Shown here: one piece after another, positions 41,490 to 47,001 of the stretch
Layout of the letters: the number at the start of each line of letters is the position of its first letter
Numbering within the stretch: the first letter of the stretch is position 1
Source: Fidelibacterota bacterium
Lineage (GTDB): Bacteria; Fidelibacterota; Marinisomatia; SCGC-AAA003-L08; D37C17
Length of the DNA stretch: 47,001 bases
Direction of reading: 5' to 3'
NCBI GenBank assembly: GCA_002718585.1
Contig: PBFG01000006.1
Location: forward strand, 55,245-102,245
The notes under the pieces: generated by a model
Database searches by the model: none
Told to the model about the DNA's origin: nothing
The model's input: only the letters and a program-made list of their open reading frames with translations
Translations under genes and position numbers: made by a program

Positions 41490-43600
41490 TACATATCTCC
41501 TAAAACTGCATTTACCAAACTAACAACATCTAAAATATTCAATATCTGATCAGAATTAAAATCTGCACTATTAAAATAATCATCAGTTAGAACTAAATTT
41601 ACTAAGATAACTATATCTAAGATATCTATGTTACTATCAAAATTTAAATCACCTAACAATGATTCATATCCGATAATTTCAAGTTTAAAATCATCAATTG
41701 CAGCTTCAACTAATGATCCACCGGATCCATTATCTCCTGTGTTAAATAAATCTGAAGCTATAAATCTAAATTGGACTTGATTTGTCAAATCAATAAAATT
41801 AGATAATACAAAAGTTTTCTCATACCACTCATTCAAAGATACAGCTGTGTATTCAAGATTTATCCAATCTAAACCGCCATTAGATGAAACTTGAACATTC
41901 CAAATATCATTTCCTGGATTATTGCCATAATTGTTTGTATACCACCTCCAATAGCTTAACAAAACATCATTATAACTTTCCAAGTCGTAATAGTCTGAAT
42001 ATAAGATTGTGGAACCACCATCAACATCATCTTGACCGGGAGATGTAATTTCGATTTCTGCATTACCTGTTACGAAACAATATTCACCATTTTCAGAATG
42101 ATCTTCATCAGTTTGAACAATAAAATCATTTTCTAAAAAACCTAATCCTTGTGCCACACTTCCATTTGGTATACCAAGTTCCCATAAACCTGCTGAAGCA
42201 TCAGATTCAACATACCAACTAGTTCCATTTTCAAAGTCCTCAAGTACTATATCAAATAAATCACCATAATTAAAAGTGATAAAATCTTCTAACTGTGGGT
42301 ATTTTGATGATTGATTGAGACTATTTGTTGCAGTTATATAATAATATACTATAACATTTGCTTGATCAAAAGTCATTACTGTTTGATATAAATTTTCTCC
42401 TTGAAATGACATATTTATAGTATCCCAATTTTGATTATCTAAACTATAATGCAGAGTTACATTTTCTACTACACCATCAAAACTTTCTACATCAGCACTA
42501 AATAGGACATATGGTGATTCAAGCTCTAAATCAATATCCTGTACATCTTGGTGATCAATGCTAACACCACCTAATTCTAAAACAAATAAACCAAGTTCAA
42601 TATCACTTGATATGATATTTCCACTTGGTAAATCTACATATGTACCCCAATTACTTACATAAAGACCCTCCAAATCACTCATATCATAAAATGCAATTTC
42701 TTCAATATCTAGAGGATTAGATATATCTAATACTCTTGTACCATCTGCATAATATGAAATAAATAATTGGTTTGTTCCCTCCTTAACATAAAGATTATGA
42801 GCACTATGAGTCTCATATTCTGGAGTAAACCATTCATTAACCAGATTTATATTACTATAATTTGAAATATCCCAAACTTTAATATGTCCAGATAAATTTT
42901 CATCTCCGGTAAACAAGTAGTTTTCATCTTCAGTTACAGCAACATCATGAGTACTAATTCCATCTGTTCCAGTGAAATGTGATGTAATAGTTAAAGGGTT
43001 TGATTTATCAGTTACATCGATAATATGGAAATAACCAACATAAATCGCTGCGCAGTATAATTTATTATTATAAACTTCTATATCGTGACAATAACCTTGA
43101 CTAGAAGTTTCACCATTCTGAAGATTCCAAGTACCTACCAATTCAGGATTACCAGGATCTAATAAACTATAAATCCAAATATCATTTATATCAGCACCAA
43201 CTATATATAAATAACCATCTGAATCTACGTGTATATTGTGAGAATTATCAACATCTGTTATGGTATTTACCAAAATTGGATTATCTGGATCATCAACACT
43301 GACAACTTTAATACCATCATCTGCTTCTGTTCCAATATATACATGTCTATTCCAATATTTTAAATCTCTCCAAATGCTAGTACTACCTTCAATTCTATCA
43401 ATTTCAAATGGATTGTAGGGGTCTGTTATATCAACTATAGCAGCAGCATTTTGAAGACCTATTACTGCAAATTCTCTGTCATCTTGATAAAAACCAGTTA
43501 TATCAGCGCAATCTTGTCCAAAAGACATGTATGAGAGTAACTGCATATTATATGATTCAGAACAAAGTACTGAAAAAACTAAAAATAAAAATATCTTCAT
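41489..43600 (-). CDS. Secreted LVIVD-repeat protein with C-terminal dockerin-like domain
   Basis: A 703-residue exported protein (signal MKIFLFLVFSVLCSES). Residues about 25-350 are LVIVD beta-propeller-type repeats of the choice-of-anchor B kind (ITDPYNPFEIDRIEGSTS, SLLDPGNPELVGTW, DVTDKSNPLTITSHFTG, ISNPLDIEEIAFYD). The middle has immunoglobulin-like and MAM/jelly-roll-like strands. The end (about 645-703) has two dockerin-like Ca loops, DLNFDSNIDILDIVILVN and DFNSDQILNILDVVSLVN. Substrate unknown; a surface or extracellular role is likely. No YPNPFNP sorting domain is present, so the dockerin may serve as anchor. Confidence 0.82.
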   Translation of the reverse strand: MKIFLFLVFSVLCSESYNMQLLSYMSFGQDCADITGFYQDDREFAVIGLQNAAAIVDITDPYNPFEIDRIEGSTSIWRDLKYWNRHVYIGTEADDGIKVVSVDDPDNPILVNTITDVDNSHNIHVDSDGYLYIVGADINDIWIYSLLDPGNPELVGTWNLQNGETSSQGYCHDIEVYNNKLYCAAIYVGYFHIIDVTDKSNPLTITSHFTGTDGISTHDVAVTEDENYLFTGDENLSGHIKVWDISNYSNINLVNEWFTPEYETHSAHNLYVKEGTNQLFISYYADGTRVLDISNPLDIEEIAFYDMSDLEGLYVSNWGTYVDLPSGNIISSDIELGLFVLELGGVSIDHQDVQDIDLELESPYVLFSADVESFDGVVENVTLHYSLDNQNWDTINMSFQGENLYQTVMTFDQANVIVYYYITATNSLNQSSKYPQLEDFITFNYGDLFDIVLEDFENGTSWYVESDASAGLWELGIPNGSVAQGLGFLENDFIVQTDEDHSENGEYCFVTGNAEIEITSPGQDDVDGGSTILYSDYYDLESYNDVLLSYWRWYTNNYGNNPGNDIWNVQVSSNGGLDWINLEYTAVSLNEWYEKTFVLSNFIDLTNQVQFRFIASDLFNTGDNGSGGSLVEAAIDDFKLEIIGYESLLGDLNFDSNIDILDIVILVNLVLTDDYFNSADFNSDQILNILDVVSLVNAVLGDM

Positions 43601-43797
43601 ATAAAATAATTATTTAACTGCATGAATTTATGATTTTTTAACCTTAAATAGCAAAAAATCATTCATTAAAAATTGTAACGGAAAAAATGTGATTAAAATC
43701 AAAAAATTAATTTTAGAAATTACCTAATTTTAATAGTCAAAGATTATAATCATATATCCTTTTATCTTTGACTAGCCTTGATGAGCTAAAATAGAAT

Positions 43798-43830
43798 AAA
43801 CCTCTGAACTCCCCAGAGGTTTATTTTATT
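43798..43830 (-). terminator. Probable terminator of the cysteine-rich protein gene
   Basis: On the minus strand AAACCTCTG and CAGAGGTTT form a nine-bp stem (43798-43822) with a seven-base loop, followed by ATTCTATTTT, an imperfect T tract. The hairpin begins at the stop codon of the gene ending at 43821. The weak U run makes termination less certain than for the site at 12836. Confidence 0.6.
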
Positions 43831-45947
43831 AAAGTAACTTTTCTTGATAAAGATTTTTCTTCTGATGAAACTTTAATAAAATAAGTACCAGAAGTTAATG
43901 ATGAAGCATCCCAATTAAAATTATATTTTCCACGATCCAAAAATCCATTATAGATTTCATCTGTAAGCATTCCATTTAAATTATAAACCTTAATACTTAT
44001 ATACTCTAAACTATTGACTTCTAACTCAAAATTTGTTATTGGATTAAATGGATTGGGATAAGCATTTGATATAGTAAAATCATTCGGAAGGTCAATTTGG
44101 TTATAGAATAAATTTATATAATTAATACCCATATCTATCCAACCTAAACTATTATCAGAATACAAATCTATCAAATCTCCATTTATCTTTAAAACTTTAA
44201 AATTTGGTACATCCTCATTTCTACAAAACCCTACAGAATAATCTGAATCATCATATCCCATTACTGGTATATCAATAATATTATAGTTTTTAATTTCTCT
44301 AGAACCTACTAGCACATCATTATTGTAGGCTAAAATAATGTCACCAATATCTAAATTTAAATCAGAAATATTTTCAATTAAATAAAATGACTGCTTAGTA
44401 GATTGAACGTGCATTTTGACACTGTGATAAAAATCATGACTATTGGTTAATGAATTTTCTGATAAGTCATATGAAAAATCTAATTGATTATTCATTACAA
44501 AATAGTAACCTTTATTAGGATCAAAACTTTCTAATGAACCTACCCATAAACCTCCTTGGTTCACTGCAATTAAACTCTCACCTATAATAGCGTTAATATA
44601 TGGCATATCTTCTTCACTTATAGCTTCTTGAAGTAGAAAACTAGCCTGAGAAGGAAAAGATATTAAATTTACACCTATATTTAAATTATAAATCAAATCA
44701 TCAGAAACTTCAAAAGAATTAAAAATAGACAAGCTTGTAGTATTAATTGATTTAAACCAATAGCCATTATTTTTATAAAGAGTATCAAGACTTCCTTGCC
44801 AAATATTATTACCTAAATTAAGAGCTGAATTAGAAATTCCATATATTGAATAAATGAAATCATATGTATTTGAAATTAATAAATTTTGAATCGAATTATC
44901 ATATGGTAGTGAATTGAAACTTACTAAGTTACCTCCAACATTAAGCGATAAATCATAGTCAAAACCTAAACATGGTTCGATTCCTGTACTTCCACCAACG
45001 CAGTTACCGCAATTATCAATATATGATTCTCCTCCCCAATTACCATTACAATCTTGCAAGCAATCATTGAATGGATTAGAATCACAATTTCCACATTCAT
45101 CTAATGTTGAATCTCCTCCACAAATACCATTACAGTCAATTTCAATTAAACAATTACCTGCACAATCAAAATTTACTTCAGGGTAAATACATGAACCATC
45201 ATCAATTATTGAACTTTCATTAAAATTACATGCTGTTTCATCTGGGCAACCTTGACATGAAGAATTGTCTCCATCACAAACACCACAGACATCTGTACTT
45301 CCTGATAAACAACATTCTCCATCAATTAGTATTGCACTTCCTCCACAAACATTATTACAATCGATACTAACAACACAGTTGCCATCACAATCAAAGTTGT
45401 CTTCTGGATATATACAAGATCCATCATTTAAACTCGCATTAAAATCATAATTACAGCCAGTAGGGTCAGTGCATCCATATATATCTGATAAATCACCAGG
45501 TAAAAATGTAAAAATATAAGGTTCAATAACATTTCCTAAAGTCATATTAATTTCAAAAGGAATGGTTTCATTTAAATCATAAACTTGGTTAGATGATAAA
45601 TCATAATACTGAAATGACATTGTTTCACCAGATGTTTGGTTACTGTAAACCATCATAAGATATGCGATTCCCTCTCCTAGAAAAGGAGGAACCTCTTCTG
45701 CTAAACCAACTCCTCTTTGTTCTCCGCTAACAAAAGCTGCAACCATATCCCCTAGTTCTGAGTAATCATTTCCATCAACGTATACCTTAGATGTAATAGA
45801 ACCATTATTTTCATAATCGTTGTAATTATCTAAAACACCATCACCATTTTCATCCCAATTTGGAGGATCGCAAAAAATTAAATTTAAAGGAATAGTTAAA
45901 AGTATTAAGATATTTAAAAATATATTTTTATTTTTTTGTGTCATCAT
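43821..45947 (-). CDS. Secreted cysteine-rich repeat protein with C-terminal sorting domain
   Basis: A 708-residue protein with a signal peptide (MMTQKNKNIFLNILILLTIP). An N-terminal beta domain (about 30-150) is followed by a cysteine-rich region (about 159-326) built of GCTDPTGCNYDFNASLNDGS-type and CDGNCVVSIDCNNVCGG-type units; the first type occurs twice (159-179 and 234-253). The middle (330-600) is Asn/Ser-rich beta sequence. The C-terminus has NAYPNPFNPITNFELEV, FNWDAS and SGTYFIKV, a Por/type IX-like sorting domain. Function is unknown; adhesion or display is inferred. The Cys units probably form disulfides or bind calcium. Confidence 0.82.
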   Translation of the reverse strand: MMTQKNKNIFLNILILLTIPLNLIFCDPPNWDENGDGVLDNYNDYENNGSITSKVYVDGNDYSELGDMVAAFVSGEQRGVGLAEEVPPFLGEGIAYLMMVYSNQTSGETMSFQYYDLSSNQVYDLNETIPFEINMTLGNVIEPYIFTFLPGDLSDIYGCTDPTGCNYDFNASLNDGSCIYPEDNFDCDGNCVVSIDCNNVCGGSAILIDGECCLSGSTDVCGVCDGDNSSCQGCPDETACNFNESSIIDDGSCIYPEVNFDCAGNCLIEIDCNGICGGDSTLDECGNCDSNPFNDCLQDCNGNWGGESYIDNCGNCVGGSTGIEPCLGFDYDLSLNVGGNLVSFNSLPYDNSIQNLLISNTYDFIYSIYGISNSALNLGNNIWQGSLDTLYKNNGYWFKSINTTSLSIFNSFEVSDDLIYNLNIGVNLISFPSQASFLLQEAISEEDMPYINAIIGESLIAVNQGGLWVGSLESFDPNKGYYFVMNNQLDFSYDLSENSLTNSHDFYHSVKMHVQSTKQSFYLIENISDLNLDIGDIILAYNNDVLVGSREIKNYNIIDIPVMGYDDSDYSVGFCRNEDVPNFKVLKINGDLIDLYSDNSLGWIDMGINYINLFYNQIDLPNDFTISNAYPNPFNPITNFELEVNSLEYISIKVYNLNGMLTDEIYNGFLDRGKYNFNWDASSLTSGTYFIKVSSEEKSLSRKVTLIK

Positions 45948-45984
45948 TTACTTTAATCAATCGTTTATATTATGATTTACGAAG

Positions 45985-45990
45985 TATAAT
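45985..45990 (+). promoter_or_regulatory. Possible -10 element for mdh
   Basis: TATAAT lies 35 bases before the mdh ATG in the divergent gap; no good -35 hexamer is seen at 16-18 bases upstream, so this is a weak call. An AAGGAA ribosome-binding site sits shortly before the ATG. Confidence 0.3.
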
Positions 45991-46024
45991 TTAAATTAAT
46001 TTTAAACATTTATAAGGAATTTTT

Positions 46025-46960
46025 ATGAAAAGAAATAAAATAAGTCTAATTGGAGGTGGTCAGATTGGTGGAAATTTAGCTTTACTCGCAGCTCAAAAAG
46101 AACTTGGAGACATATTAATTTACGACATTCCAAATGCAGAAGGAATGATTAAAGGTAAAGCTCTTGATATTTCTCAATTAACACCGATGGATGGATATGA
46201 TTCAAATATAACTGGTTCATCTAATCCAGAAGATCTTAAGGATTCAGATGTAGTAATTATCACTGCAGGTATACCAAGAAAACCAGGAATGAATCGTGAG
46301 GATCTGCTGGATATAAATATTAAAATAATTACTGATGTAGCAAATAATGTTAAAAAATATGCTCCAAATGCATTTGTAATTGTATTATCTAATCCACTTG
46401 ATGCAATTGTATATTCATTTTATAAAGTTTCAGGTTTTTCAAAAAATAAAGTTATCGGCATGGCTGGTGTTTTAGATAGTACAAGATTTAAGACATTTTT
46501 AGCAATGGAAACAGGTTATTCAGTACAAGATGTAAATTGTATGGTACTAGGAGGACATGGTGATACTATGGTACCTGTAACTAGACTTGCAACAATTGGA
46601 GGAATACCTGCTGAAGAGCTTATTTCAAAAGAGAGATTAGATGCAATAGTAGAAAGAACCAGATTTGGTGGAGGTGAACTTGTAAAATTATTTGGTAATG
46701 GATCTGCATATTATGCTCCCGCAGCATCAGCGATAGAAATGGCAGAATCTTATATTAAAGATAAAAAACGTGTTCTTCCATGTGCTGCTTTGTGCGAAGG
46801 TGAATTTGGAATTAATGGTTATTTCATTGGTGTACCTACAGTAATTGGAGCAAAAGGTATTGAAAAAATACTTGATTTCAAATTATTAGATTCTGAACAA
46901 GAAGAACTTAATAAAACACTTGAAGCAGTTAAGAAAACTGTAAAAGAAACAGGATTATAA
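46025..46960 (+). CDS. mdh: Malate dehydrogenase
   Basis: A 311-residue LDH-like malate dehydrogenase that oxidises malate to oxaloacetate in the TCA cycle. The NAD-binding motif is LIGGGQIGGNLA (8-19), the substrate-binding loop is IPRKPGMNREDLL with the two Arg residues, and the catalytic His is in LGGHGDTMVPVTR. The aspartate of the NAD-specific site follows as IYDIPNAEG. It is on the plus strand, divergent from the cysteine-rich gene, with a good ribosome-binding site. Confidence 0.97.
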   Translation: MKRNKISLIGGGQIGGNLALLAAQKELGDILIYDIPNAEGMIKGKALDISQLTPMDGYDSNITGSSNPEDLKDSDVVIITAGIPRKPGMNREDLLDINIKIITDVANNVKKYAPNAFVIVLSNPLDAIVYSFYKVSGFSKNKVIGMAGVLDSTRFKTFLAMETGYSVQDVNCMVLGGHGDTMVPVTRLATIGGIPAEELISKERLDAIVERTRFGGGELVKLFGNGSAYYAPAASAIEMAESYIKDKKRVLPCAALCEGEFGINGYFIGVPTVIGAKGIEKILDFKLLDSEQEELNKTLEAVKKTVKETGL

Positions 46961-46971
46961 AAGGAGATAAA

Positions 46972-47001
46972 ATGTTAAATCAAATAAATGAATTTTTTGG
47001 T
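46972..47001 (+). CDS. Partial CDS after mdh, unidentified
   Basis: An ATG at 46972 starts a frame that leaves the window after ten residues (MLNQINEFFG). An AAGGAG site at 46961-46966, five bases upstream, marks it as a true start. It begins 12 bases after mdh and is probably in the same operon. Too short to identify. Confidence 0.6.
   Translation, partial: MLNQINEFFG

Noticed and set aside
43631-43661. Inverted repeat TGATTTTTT/AAAAAATCA in the gap between the two secreted-protein genes
   Set aside because: It is only A/T-rich pairing with a long loop; such repeats are expected by chance here.

Overview
The window is a gene-dense, very AT-rich bacterial chromosome segment with standard stop codons. 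It most likely comes from a marine member of the FCB superphylum. Candidatus Marinimicrobia (SAR406) is my best guess and a deep Bacteroidota/Rhodothermota-like lineage is the alternative. The basis is the secreted proteins ending in YPNPFNP-type C-terminal domains, a GCTDPTGCNY-type cysteine-rich protein, a dockerin-like tail, a DUF4837-like lipoprotein, TonB receptors with carboxypeptidase-regulatory domains, and a Bacteroidota-like signal peptidase I. No phage, IS element, CRISPR array or integrase was seen. No gap longer than 300 bases lacks a gene.

Region 1 (1-28109) is one long minus-strand run. In transcription order it carries an RNase HII with a degenerate YraN-like tail, gamma-glutamyltransferase, signal peptidase I with a large Ca-loop-bearing insert, four poorly known small proteins, a cold-shock protein, a TPMT-like methyltransferase, folB, folK, a deoxynucleoside kinase, a newly called 47-aa membrane peptide, pgk, tpiA, secG, tRNA-Leu(GAG), a TPR protein, a HAD phosphatase, acpS, a VanZ-like protein, murA, and a secreted protein closed by a strong terminator. 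A second unit follows: trkA, trkH, enoyl-CoA hydratase, lepA, a CPBP protease, lgt, a methyltransferase, the DUF4837 lipoprotein, purE, rmlD, two glycosyltransferases, accA and an unidentified partial gene.

Region 2 (about 28150-32032, plus strand) is a thiamine-regulated uptake operon. A clear TPP riboswitch, whose last helix reaches the start codon, precedes a TonB-dependent receptor, a sodium:solute symporter (ThiV-like) and a DCC/DUF393 thiol protein. The cell probably imports thiamine or its pyrimidine moiety.

Region 3 (32029-40248) is a divergent pair. On the minus strand are a CarboxypepD_reg TonB receptor and a possible small leader gene. On the plus strand is a compact carotenoid operon: crtI, crtB, idi, crtZ, crtYcd, an exported START-like lipid-binding protein, and a signal-less NMT1/THI5-like protein. 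The genes would take IPP/DMAPP and GGPP through phytoene, lycopene and beta-carotene to zeaxanthin; the GGPP synthase is not in the window. Between the divergent genes are four 9-bp direct half-sites arranged as two dimers 33 bp apart, which look like an operator.

Region 4 (40237-47001) holds a ketol-acid reductoisomerase homologue that has lost two expected catalytic residues, yhbY, two large secreted proteins (LVIVD repeats plus dockerin; cysteine-rich repeats plus sorting domain), and plus-strand mdh followed by the start of another gene.

The most unusual items are the KARI-like protein with a rewired active site, the START protein and operator in the carotenoid operon, the cytoplasmic NMT1-like protein, the RnhB-YraN fusion and the Ca-loop insert in signal peptidase I. 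All identifications are by reading motifs; no database search was run.
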